Shown: in pieces, positions 51,868-59,475 of the stretch
How positions within the stretch are numbered: the stretch's first letter is position 1
Layout of the letters: each line of letters begins with the position of its first letter
Assembly (NCBI GenBank): GCA_013112715.1
Contig: JABFGB010000003.1
Span: 186,001 to 250,000 of the forward strand
Reading direction: 5' to 3'
Origin: Chloroflexota bacterium
GTDB lineage: Bacteria; Chloroflexota; Anaerolineae; Aggregatilineales; J027
Length of the DNA: 64,000 bases
Notes under the pieces: generated by a model
The model's database searches: none
What the model was told of the DNA's origin: nothing
Seen by the model: the letters and a program-made list of their open reading frames with translations, nothing else
Translations under genes and position numbers: made by a program

Positions 51868-54072
51868 CTAAATGGCCTCAGCGACGATTTCCGAGACGTC
51901 ACGCACGACCAAATCTTCCACTGCCATTGATTGTTGAGCGCTGTTGAGCATGACGGTGCAGAATGGGCAGGCCGTCGCAATGGTGGCGGGCTTGTCTAGT
52001 TTTACATTTGTGCCCACCTCACGCACCGCGCCGGTGTGGTCATAGGGAATATCCCCATTGAGCGCATTGACAGCTTCGGTCAGGCGTACCATGTTAACGG
52101 GTTGGGTCTGGTGGGTTTCCATAAAGACCTGAGCGCCGCCACCACCACAGCACAACCCACGATCCCGACTGCGGGCCATTTCGACCAGATTGACACCGGG
52201 AATCGCCTCGATCATCTTGCGCGGACTGTCATATTCATCATTATAGCGTCCGATGTAGCACGAATCATGATAGGTAATCTGCCTAACCGCCTCGGACATT
52301 TCCCCTGCCGACCCGTTGCGCGAATAGTCGGGTTTGATCTTACCTTCGGCAATCAATTTGGCGATGTATTGGCTGTGATGCACAACCGTATAGTTGCCGC
52401 CAAAATCGGGAAATTCGTTCTTAATGGTGTTAAAGCAATGTGGGCAGTGGGTGATAATCGTGTTGAATTCATATTGATTGAACGTCTCGATAATGCCCGG
52501 TACGGCTTCTTGATAGAGGGCCTCGTTGCCGCCGCGTCGTGCCCATTCACAGTGGCAGGTCTCTTCATCACCCAACATGCCCCAATCCACCCCTGCCGCG
52601 TTCAAAATTTTGGCGACGGCGCGACTGGTACGCTGCGAATTGGGATCGAACGCCCCAGAACAGCCCACCCAATATAACACGTCCACCTTTTTCTTTTCGG
52701 CCATGATGGGCGGCTCGAATTCGAGTTCTTCTGTCCATTTCAAACGCGAATCACGGTTGTTCCAAGGATTGCCAGAGCGTTCGGCATTGTTGAAGGTGGT
52801 GCCGAGCAGGGCGGGTGGCTCCCCTTCCATCAAGACCAAATGGCGGCGCATATCCACAATGCTGTCCACATGTTCAATCAAGACTGGACATTCATAAACA
52901 CAGGCGCGGCAGGTCGTACAAGCCCACAACGCATCTTTGCTGAGGAGTTCGCGCCCCTGATATTCCACCCCGATAATCGGCATGTCGTCGGGGTTGAATT
53001 GGTGGTCAGCGGCGGCAGAGGGATGTAACCCGACCCCCAATGACCCGCTGTAGAGATTCATGGCGGAGCGAATATCGAGAATGATTTGCTTGGGGTTCAG
53101 GGGTGTCCCTGCCAGATAAGCAGGGCAGGCGGCTTGGCAGCGTCCACATTCAGTACAGGCATCGCCATCCATCAACTGCGCCACGCGGAAATCGGTCAGA
53201 CGCCCCACGCCAAACTGCTCAACGTCGGGATTTTCGAGATCGAGTTTCGCAAGCTGGCCGGGTTCACGGAAGTTGCTGAAAAAGATGTTGAGTGGGCTGT
53301 AGATGGTATGCTTGAGGGGGGTATCTACCAAAGTCACAATAAACACGGCGACCTGAATGGCATGGAACCACCACATGCCGACATGCCAATCGCGCCAGAG
53401 CGATTCACTGTCACTCAGGATCAGCAGCCCTTGAGCCAACATCCATCCGGCAAAGGAATAGCGCCCCCACGAATCACCAATATAGTCGTTAAGCGCCGCC
53501 AAACGGAAGGCTTCGAGGAGCAGTCCAGTCAGCACCAGCAGGAACAATTGGAACAAAACGGCATTAAATCCAACAGTCAGGGTTAGTTTCTTGGGACGAA
53601 GGGCATTGCGGCGATAGAGAGCATAACCGAGGCCACCCAAAAAGGCGAGTGTGAAGGCGTCTAGGGCAACCTCATAAATAACATAGGCGGCATGTTTGAG
53701 TAATTTTTCATCCAGAATTTTGACAAAAAAATCTTGGTCAATCGTAGCGAGGGCTGTCCCGATAAACAGGGCGGTAAACCCGAAGAAAATCCCAGTGTGC
53801 ATCAGGCCGGGGGCGCGATCTCGCACCAACCGCGATTGACCCAGTGCATATTTGAGGACACGACCAATCCGTTCGGGCAGATGGTCAAATTGCAGTTCAC
53901 CTTGTCCTTTACGCCAAATTTGCAAGCGTATCCATAGCCGCCCGATCAAAAGTAGCGTTGCGGCAAACATGAGGATATACAGATACATCTCGTGCCCTTC
54001 GACATTCCACATCGTCCAGCGACAGGGCGTATCGAGATTGGTACACACTTTATCGGGAAAACCATCGGGCAT
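51868..54072 (-). CDS. HdrD-like membrane Fe-S oxidoreductase
   Basis: 734 residues from ATG 54072 (GGAG upstream). N-terminal NarI-like section with five or so membrane helices and His residues for haem b, then two 4Fe-4S motifs CTECGRCQAACP and CTTCRACVYECP, then CCG-type cysteine-rich domains: the second is intact (HDSCYIGRY, GLCCGGGGA), while the first shows TCHCEWARR in place of CCG and HCPHC. Such proteins pass electrons from ETF or thiols to menaquinone. Likely a quinone-linked respiratory component. Confidence 0.88.
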   Translation of the reverse strand: MPDGFPDKVCTNLDTPCRWTMWNVEGHEMYLYILMFAATLLLIGRLWIRLQIWRKGQGELQFDHLPERIGRVLKYALGQSRLVRDRAPGLMHTGIFFGFTALFIGTALATIDQDFFVKILDEKLLKHAAYVIYEVALDAFTLAFLGGLGYALYRRNALRPKKLTLTVGFNAVLFQLFLLVLTGLLLEAFRLAALNDYIGDSWGRYSFAGWMLAQGLLILSDSESLWRDWHVGMWWFHAIQVAVFIVTLVDTPLKHTIYSPLNIFFSNFREPGQLAKLDLENPDVEQFGVGRLTDFRVAQLMDGDACTECGRCQAACPAYLAGTPLNPKQIILDIRSAMNLYSGSLGVGLHPSAAADHQFNPDDMPIIGVEYQGRELLSKDALWACTTCRACVYECPVLIEHVDSIVDMRRHLVLMEGEPPALLGTTFNNAERSGNPWNNRDSRLKWTEELEFEPPIMAEKKKVDVLYWVGCSGAFDPNSQRTSRAVAKILNAAGVDWGMLGDEETCHCEWARRGGNEALYQEAVPGIIETFNQYEFNTIITHCPHCFNTIKNEFPDFGGNYTVVHHSQYIAKLIAEGKIKPDYSRNGSAGEMSEAVRQITYHDSCYIGRYNDEYDSPRKMIEAIPGVNLVEMARSRDRGLCCGGGGAQVFMETHQTQPVNMVRLTEAVNALNGDIPYDHTGAVREVGTNVKLDKPATIATACPFCTVMLNSAQQSMAVEDLVVRDVSEIVAEAI

Positions 54073-54165
54073 AATAAAAACGCTCCAATCAACAATGTAT
54101 TTAGGTAAAAAATCAAATCGTGGTTTGATTATGTAGTATAACGTAACAAATCCAGCCTGCAAGCA

Positions 54166-54762
54166 TCACGGCACATACCCCAAGCGGTTTTCCAACTTCG
54201 CCTTGACTTCGGGCCATTCCTCATCGGTGATGCTGAAATAGACGGAGTGGCGATAATAACCGTCGGGCATTATGTAGTGATTTCGCAGCACGCCCTCCCT
54301 TTTTGCCCCGATTTTTTCAATGGCCCGTTGGCTCTGCAAATTACGCGAATCGGTTTTTAACTGCAAGCGGATGGCTTTGAGGTTTTCAAAGGCATGGCGC
54401 AGCAGCAGATATTTGGCTTCTGGATTAATCGCCGTACCCTGATGCGTTTTGCCAATCCATGTGCTGCCGATTTCAAGGCCACGATGGGCAGGGCGAATTT
54501 CCATGAAGGTGGTCACGCCGACAGGCTGATTAGTGGCAACCTCGACTTGGCAGAAGGGGCACATATCGGGAACCGCCAGCAGATTTTGCAGATACTTCCG
54601 AAAGCCCTCTAATGTCCATTCGGTGGGCACAGAGGCAAAATATTGAAAGGTATCGGGCGACACGGCCTGCCATAACCCTTCGGCGTGCCGATCAATGGTG
54701 AGTGGTTCAAGTCGCACAGCACGTCCGGTTAAGGTCACAGGTGTTACCCAAGTCTGGCTCAT
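54166..54762 (-). CDS. GNAT acetyltransferase (RimJ/RimL-like)
   Basis: 198 residues from ATG 54762 (GAGG six bases upstream). VRLEPLTIDRHAEGLW, STWIGKTHQGTAINPEAKYLLLRHAFE, and RLQLKTDSRNLQSQRAIEKIGAKREGVLR match the RimL-type GNAT fold for acetylation of protein N-termini or small amines. Starts 12 nt after the TIR gene, so it is last in the STAND-YcxB-TIR-GNAT unit. Confidence 0.88.
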   Translation of the reverse strand: MSQTWVTPVTLTGRAVRLEPLTIDRHAEGLWQAVSPDTFQYFASVPTEWTLEGFRKYLQNLLAVPDMCPFCQVEVATNQPVGVTTFMEIRPAHRGLEIGSTWIGKTHQGTAINPEAKYLLLRHAFENLKAIRLQLKTDSRNLQSQRAIEKIGAKREGVLRNHYIMPDGYYRHSVYFSITDEEWPEVKAKLENRLGYVP

Positions 54763-54774
54763 GATTATCCTCAA

Positions 54775-55488
54775 TTAGCGAAATAGTCCGAATACCCCGC
54801 GCAACTGCTCCATGCCTGTATAGATGGCGGCGGCGGTTTCTTCAGGAATGTAAATGACGTTTTTGAGTTGCAGTTCTGGAAAAGGGCTTCCCGGCAGATC
54901 ATCGGGGGCAAATCCCCCATGCAGCACGGGAATGATACGGGTGTTAGGGGTTTCCAATGCCCAGTGGATTTCACGTTGGCAGTATTCGGATTGTAAGGTA
55001 GAAGGGCCAATGCAAGCGATAAAAATATTGCTACCTTTGACACGCCGTTCAAGCAGCGTATACCATTCGTCGCCGGGGTCTATGCCGCGTATGTCTAAAA
55101 ATGGGGTAAACCCATCTACGCGCAGTTCCGACCAGATGTATAGGGCAAGGGCACTGCTGATGGAACGGCGATAGGAGATAAATATCGAAACGGGGGGAGG
55201 GGCATTGAGTAGTTCAAATGTTTTGGGAGTTAACTGGACAAGAATGGGGTTGCCTTCACGGGCGATGGTCATATAGCCGAGCGCCAGCATCAAGCCCAAT
55301 GCGGGTGGCTGGTTGTCCCAGACCTCTTGGACATATTGGCGCGGGCCGCTGTCGGTCAGTTCGCCCCGAAAATAGCTAAAGGTGGCATCCCATTTTTCGT
55401 TAATCGCCCCCCACGCAAGGTCATAGGCAAAACGCTGGAGACGTTGGATGGGGTCTTTGGGGAGGGGCAAACCAAGCGGGTCGTCCAT
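54775..55488 (-). CDS. TIR-domain protein
   Basis: 237 residues. A 95-residue N-terminal domain of winged-helix look (GYMTIAREGNPILVQLTPKTFELL) is followed by a TIR domain (99-237): VSIFISYRRSISSALALYIW, FLDIRGIDPGDEWYTLLERRVKGSNIFIACIGPSTL, SEYCQREIHWALE. Glu147 is a candidate catalytic residue. Bacterial TIRs hydrolyse NAD or make cyclic ADP-ribose-type signals, usually in antiphage defence or signalling. Third in a tight operon after the STAND and YcxB-like genes (15 nt gap). Confidence 0.88.
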   Translation of the reverse strand: MDDPLGLPLPKDPIQRLQRFAYDLAWGAINEKWDATFSYFRGELTDSGPRQYVQEVWDNQPPALGLMLALGYMTIAREGNPILVQLTPKTFELLNAPPPVSIFISYRRSISSALALYIWSELRVDGFTPFLDIRGIDPGDEWYTLLERRVKGSNIFIACIGPSTLQSEYCQREIHWALETPNTRIIPVLHGGFAPDDLPGSPFPELQLKNVIYIPEETAAAIYTGMEQLRGVFGLFR

Positions 55489-55503
55489 TGAATGACTCCA
55501 AAG

Positions 55504-56043
55504 CTATTTAGACTTGTCTACAAGGAGGCTTTTTTCAGATAGGAATCCTTCAAGAGCCTTTCGGTCTTCCTCAGATAAAAATGCACTAAAAGGTATCCAG
55601 TGCGCGAGTTGTTTGGTTCGTATTAACAAGAAAAAGTCTTCGCCTTTAACTATCTTTTGATAATGCGACCAAGGTAACTTGAGGAGGCTACCCTTACTAT
55701 CTTCTATAGTGACGTGTTCTTCGTCAAATTCAAATATACTCGAGACATCATAGAGTCCTGTTTTTCGGAGGTTACGGATTCTGATACGAGTATCCAATCT
55801 AAAGAACCCAACGATTCCAAATAGGACGAAGAAACAGGCTACTAGAATAAGTACTAAGGATGCGGGTGTCAGATTCTTCCCTCTCTTGGTAAATGCGATT
55901 ATGCTGTCAGCTAAAATTGCAAAACCCAAACAGGTTCCAAAAATAGGTAGCAGTAGCATCTGGGGATTGAGACGGCGCATCATCCGATAGGATTGAAGTA
56001 TCGCTGTAGGGGTCAATTGAAAGGCGTTTGTTCGAATCTTCAT
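55504..56043 (-). CDS. YcxB-like membrane protein
   Basis: 179 residues from ATG 56043. Two membrane helices (about 29-50 and 63-84) and a C-terminal YcxB-like cytosolic part: GLYDVSSIFEFDEEHVTIEDSKGSLLKLPWSHYQKIV, followed by FFLLIRTKQLAHWIPFSAF. YcxB domains are PH-like and of unknown role. Weak ribosome binding site; 13 nt after the STAND gene suggests coupled translation. It could anchor the TIR/STAND pair at the membrane. Confidence 0.8.
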   Translation of the reverse strand: MKIRTNAFQLTPTAILQSYRMMRRLNPQMLLLPIFGTCLGFAILADSIIAFTKRGKNLTPASLVLILVACFFVLFGIVGFFRLDTRIRIRNLRKTGLYDVSSIFEFDEEHVTIEDSKGSLLKLPWSHYQKIVKGEDFFLLIRTKQLAHWIPFSAFLSEEDRKALEGFLSEKSLLVDKSK

Positions 56044-56056
56044 GGATAACAGTTCT

Positions 56057-58447
56057 CTACGTATTGGCCTCATACGCGGCTTGGGCGTAGACCTGCAAAT
56101 CGCTTTCAATTGGCGCAAACGTGTAGCCCTCGCGCACCAAACGATCATAACGCCCTTTGGCACGTCCCAAAAAGCGCAGGGCATCGTCCGAGGGGTCAAG
56201 GTCTACCGAGGCTTCTAACAAGCGGATGGCCTGTGGCAGTTGACCCGCATCGGTCAAAAGCAACCGCCCCAAGTCGAGGGTGATTTGGGCAATCGAGGCC
56301 CGATCCCCAGCAACAAGTGCTAAATAAAGCGCTTGCCGACTATAATAGATAGCCCAATCGTAATAGCTCTCGGCTTCGGCAACAAACGCCAGATTGCTCA
56401 ATTGAAAACGCTCATCCTCAATATCACCCATTTCACGCGCAATTTGCAGCGCCAGCATATGACGCTGACCCGCTTCTTTCCAGCGACCCATACGACCAAA
56501 GGCCGTGCCGAGATTGCCCAAAGCGCGACCCTGTAAATCGCGGCGTCCAACCTGCTCAAAACGGGCAGCGGATTGGGCCAGCACAATTGTAGCCTCTTGA
56601 AAATCCCCTTTATCTAAAAGGGTTGTGGCGAGTTTGCCTTGCGCCAAGCCAATGGCTACGGCGTCGCCCGATTTTTCAAGTATCTCGACTGCTTCCTGAT
56701 AGGTTTTCAGGGCGTTGTCATAGTCACCCTCCAGAACATAGGCATCGCCCATCACCGTGATAATCCGCCCTTTGCGACCCGGATAGTGTTCACCGTTAAT
56801 CATTTCCATTGCATGTTGCGCCGCTTCGATGGCCTGCTGGGGTTCATTCATGGTCAGCAACACCGCCGCCAAGTTTTCATAGGTCATCAAACGTCGGGCA
56901 TCGTCATTAAGTTCTTGACTCAGGGTGACGGCCAGTTGATATTTGGGCACAGCGAGTTCGGGCTGCTTGTGGCGGGTATACCAATCGCCCAACGCCATCG
57001 CCAATTTAAGCGCCTGTGCGCGATTGCTGTTGGCAGTGGCTTCTTCGAGGGCGATTTCGAGGGTCTCCCGTGACAGGGTGCGGATGGCCTCGGTGTCAAT
57101 CACCATACGAGTCGGTTCATCGGGCGGGAGAGGCGGTAAATCGGGTGGGAGGGTCTTAAATTCTTGAGTCGCTTCCGGCACAAAGGGCTTAATAGATTGC
57201 CCCGGTTTTTCAGATTGGCTCGTTAGCAGTCGCCCCAACAGTGCATAAAATCCTTGATAGCCACGTGCATGGATGACATTTTGTGTGCCATGCTGCCCCA
57301 AGAGCTTAAACAATGTTTCGAGCGTGTCAAATTGTTGGGTAGTGGCGGCGTAGCGGGCTGTGCCCCATAGATTATCCATCTCACGAGCCAGATGGTCATA
57401 GGCGGTTGGATCAGGTTCACCCGCGTGCAGCTTCACAAATTTCATCGTATTGTTCAAAATGCGGTTGCGGGTGGCCTCTAATTTATTCTGGGCCTGCAAG
57501 CGTGAACGGGCAAATGTCCGTGCCAGATCATGCACACGGTAGAATGGTGGGTGGTCGGCAAGGCGAACTTCGTCACAAAATCCACGTTTGACAAGGTGCT
57601 GAAGAATCCCCGGGAGGGTGCGCTCCGAGACGCCACTGATCGCGCTTAATAATGGGATGCCAATGCGGTCAGTGAATAATGATCCTAGCAGCAAAAATAG
57701 TCCCTGTGCTGGCGCATCCAATAATCTATAGGCCGCCGCCAGAACCCCTAGCGTGCGGTTTTCGGGGCCAACGGGGGTTTCAGGTAGCAAGCTAGTGAAA
57801 TGTGTTTGGGTGACGTTGGCATTCGTGATTTGTTTAGCCGCTACTACAAGGCCGAGGGGGTGTCCTTGAATGTAATGCAGGAACGGCGCGAGCAGGGCGG
57901 TGCGGGTTTGTTCATCTAACTGGGCGGCATGGCGATAAAATTGTTCAGCATCTTTGTCATTCAGTTTATCTAACTGAAAAATTGTCCAATGGCCGTCTAC
58001 CGGGACGCCGCTGGTCATGATAACGGGGTGGTGGGGGGGAATACACTGTTTCAAAAATTGGGTAGTCACCCCCACCGACAATGGCCCATCTAAAACCAGC
58101 AGGGGGCGATTTTGCTCCAACAGGGCCTGCGCCATATCCAATTGGGTAGAGGCATCATCGGTTGCTAATGCCGAAATCCCATAGGTGCGTGCCACCCGAT
58201 TGGACAGCATCAGTACATCGTCATAATAAACCGGAAACCACAATACACCGCCGGGGCGCTCTACAAACTGCGCGGCGACACTGGCAGCCAACCCACGCCG
58301 CCCTATTCCTGATGCTCCATAAAGCCAAACAACATCCCCCGCCGCCACCAAATCACGCAGGCGTTTCAGTTCACCTGCTCGGCCAAAAAGTGGATTAGGG
58401 GGTGTGACGGGCAGCACCTCAACCGAATGAATGGGTTTTTCCAACAT
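56057..58447 (-). CDS. STAND (NB-ARC-like) protein with TPR repeats and degenerate P-loop
   Basis: 796 residues. NB-ARC-like domain about 20-340: LFGRAGELKRLRDL, then the P-loop region WLYGASGIGRRGLA where Walker A Lys and Ser/Thr are both Arg, and Walker B LLVLDGP with DG in place of DD. A winged-helix part (YRVHDLARTFAR, with the MHD-like VHD) follows. C-terminal part 480-796 is TPR repeats (LGDWYTRHKQPELAVPKY, GDYDNALKTYQEAVEIL, LGNLGTAFGRMGRWKEA). Normally such proteins sense a ligand and oligomerise with ATP; here ATP binding is doubtful. Leads the STAND-YcxB-TIR-GNAT operon. Confidence 0.86.
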   Translation of the reverse strand: MLEKPIHSVEVLPVTPPNPLFGRAGELKRLRDLVAAGDVVWLYGASGIGRRGLAASVAAQFVERPGGVLWFPVYYDDVLMLSNRVARTYGISALATDDASTQLDMAQALLEQNRPLLVLDGPLSVGVTTQFLKQCIPPHHPVIMTSGVPVDGHWTIFQLDKLNDKDAEQFYRHAAQLDEQTRTALLAPFLHYIQGHPLGLVVAAKQITNANVTQTHFTSLLPETPVGPENRTLGVLAAAYRLLDAPAQGLFLLLGSLFTDRIGIPLLSAISGVSERTLPGILQHLVKRGFCDEVRLADHPPFYRVHDLARTFARSRLQAQNKLEATRNRILNNTMKFVKLHAGEPDPTAYDHLAREMDNLWGTARYAATTQQFDTLETLFKLLGQHGTQNVIHARGYQGFYALLGRLLTSQSEKPGQSIKPFVPEATQEFKTLPPDLPPLPPDEPTRMVIDTEAIRTLSRETLEIALEEATANSNRAQALKLAMALGDWYTRHKQPELAVPKYQLAVTLSQELNDDARRLMTYENLAAVLLTMNEPQQAIEAAQHAMEMINGEHYPGRKGRIITVMGDAYVLEGDYDNALKTYQEAVEILEKSGDAVAIGLAQGKLATTLLDKGDFQEATIVLAQSAARFEQVGRRDLQGRALGNLGTAFGRMGRWKEAGQRHMLALQIAREMGDIEDERFQLSNLAFVAEAESYYDWAIYYSRQALYLALVAGDRASIAQITLDLGRLLLTDAGQLPQAIRLLEASVDLDPSDDALRFLGRAKGRYDRLVREGYTFAPIESDLQVYAQAAYEANT

Positions 58448-58506
58448 GGGTTAGCTCGATTAGTGGTGATTTCAAAAGGATTATTTAGGTGAACAAAATT
58501 TATAGC

Positions 58507-58761
58507 CTAGTTGTTCTCTGGCGGCAGCACCGATGGAAGGTCGCTTTCGGGCACGTCTTTCCATTTCAGACCTTCTTCGGGCAGCAGCACCGGAATGCCA
58601 TCCCGAATGGGATATTTATAACCAGAATCGTCACAGACTAGCCACATATTGTTGACCAAACGCAGGCGTCCGGGATCATCCCCTTTGGTTTTGTCATGCA
58701 CGCCGACCGGGCACCGGAGGATATTCAATAAGTCTTCGGAAATTGGCGCTTGATTGCCCAT
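58507..58761 (-). CDS. Trm112/UPF0434-like small protein
   Basis: 84 residues from ATG 58761 (AAGGA upstream, somewhat far). Core: LLNILRCPVG, NMWLVCDDSGYKYPIRDGIPVLLPEE, the Trm112-like pattern of LVCPxC ... YPIRDGIPV. Only two of the four usual zinc cysteines remain (CPVG and VCDD). Likely a small partner or activator of a methyltransferase, unassigned. 59 nt ahead of the STAND gene. Confidence 0.78.
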   Translation of the reverse strand: MGNQAPISEDLLNILRCPVGVHDKTKGDDPGRLRLVNNMWLVCDDSGYKYPIRDGIPVLLPEEGLKWKDVPESDLPSVLPPENN

Positions 58762-58821
58762 GAAAATAGCCATCCTTCTCTGGTGAGTTTCAAAAATCGT
58801 TTTCAATTATACAAAAATTGT

Positions 58822-58861
58822 GCAAAATTACCCGCCTTTGTACAAAGGTGTGGCAAAATTA
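58822..58861. promoter_or_regulatory. Palindrome flanked by direct repeats, candidate operator
   Basis: CCTTTGTACAAAGG (58835-58848) is a perfect 14-bp palindrome. The direct repeats GCAAAATTA at 58822-58830 and 58853-58861 flank it 31 bp apart (three helical turns). It sits between the divergent Trm112-like and receiver genes, and could bind a dimeric regulator controlling one or both. Confidence 0.4.
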
Positions 58862-58898
58862 GAAGTTGAAAAATGGTTGAGATTTCGGTTTAATTCAG

Positions 58899-58925
58899 TT
58901 GACTTTTAACGCTTGTCGTTATAGT
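58899..58925 (+). promoter_or_regulatory. Possible promoter of the receiver gene
   Basis: TTGACT (58899-58904), 15-nt spacer, TATAGT (58920-58925), about 45 nt before the ATG. The spacer is short. Confidence 0.45.
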
Positions 58926-58970
58926 CTGAAGGCTTGATGTTTTCCGACTACATGAGGAAGTAGGTAGGTC

Positions 58971-59339
58971 ATGCAGCATATTCTAATAGTCGAAGATAAC
59001 CGCGATATTGCTGCCTTGTACCAGCGTGCTTTGTTCAAATATCAGCATACTCTGGTCAGCAGTGCCGAGAAAGCACTCGAAAAACTAAAAGATCAGAGTT
59101 ATGACCTCATTATTTTGGATCTGCACCTTGCGGAGATGTCCGGTTTACATTTATTGGAACATATCCGCGCCCAACCCGATGGTGAAAAAGTCAAGGTGTT
59201 TGTTATTTCGGCTGATGATCTACTCAAACCCAAATGCGAGACGCTCGGCATTCAGGCATGGATGACCAAACCCATTGAGATTGACGTGTTTATGGATACG
59301 GTAGATCGTTGGGTAAATCAACCCGCAACCCATAAGTAG
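58971..59339 (+). CDS. Stand-alone response-regulator receiver protein
   Basis: 122 residues, only a REC domain: HILIVEDNRDIAALY (acidic pair), phospho-acceptor Asp in LIILDLHLAEM, Ser/Thr in VISADD, and Lys in WMTKPIEID. No output domain, so it signals by protein contact (like CheY/Spo0F). Which kinase pairs with it is unknown; the nearest kinases are Ser/Thr type. GAGG is upstream of the ATG. Confidence 0.93.
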   Translation: MQHILIVEDNRDIAALYQRALFKYQHTLVSSAEKALEKLKDQSYDLIILDLHLAEMSGLHLLEHIRAQPDGEKVKVFVISADDLLKPKCETLGIQAWMTKPIEIDVFMDTVDRWVNQPATHK

Positions 59340-59475
59340 ACGCTGGACAATTACCCCGTAACGTGTAAAATCACCCTTCGGTTTTAGCTTATTAGCACAA
59401 GAATATCCCACCTACGGCGTGGCCTTTGACGATGGGACACGCTGCTTTCTGTCACGTTTCTTTTCGGAGGCTTTC

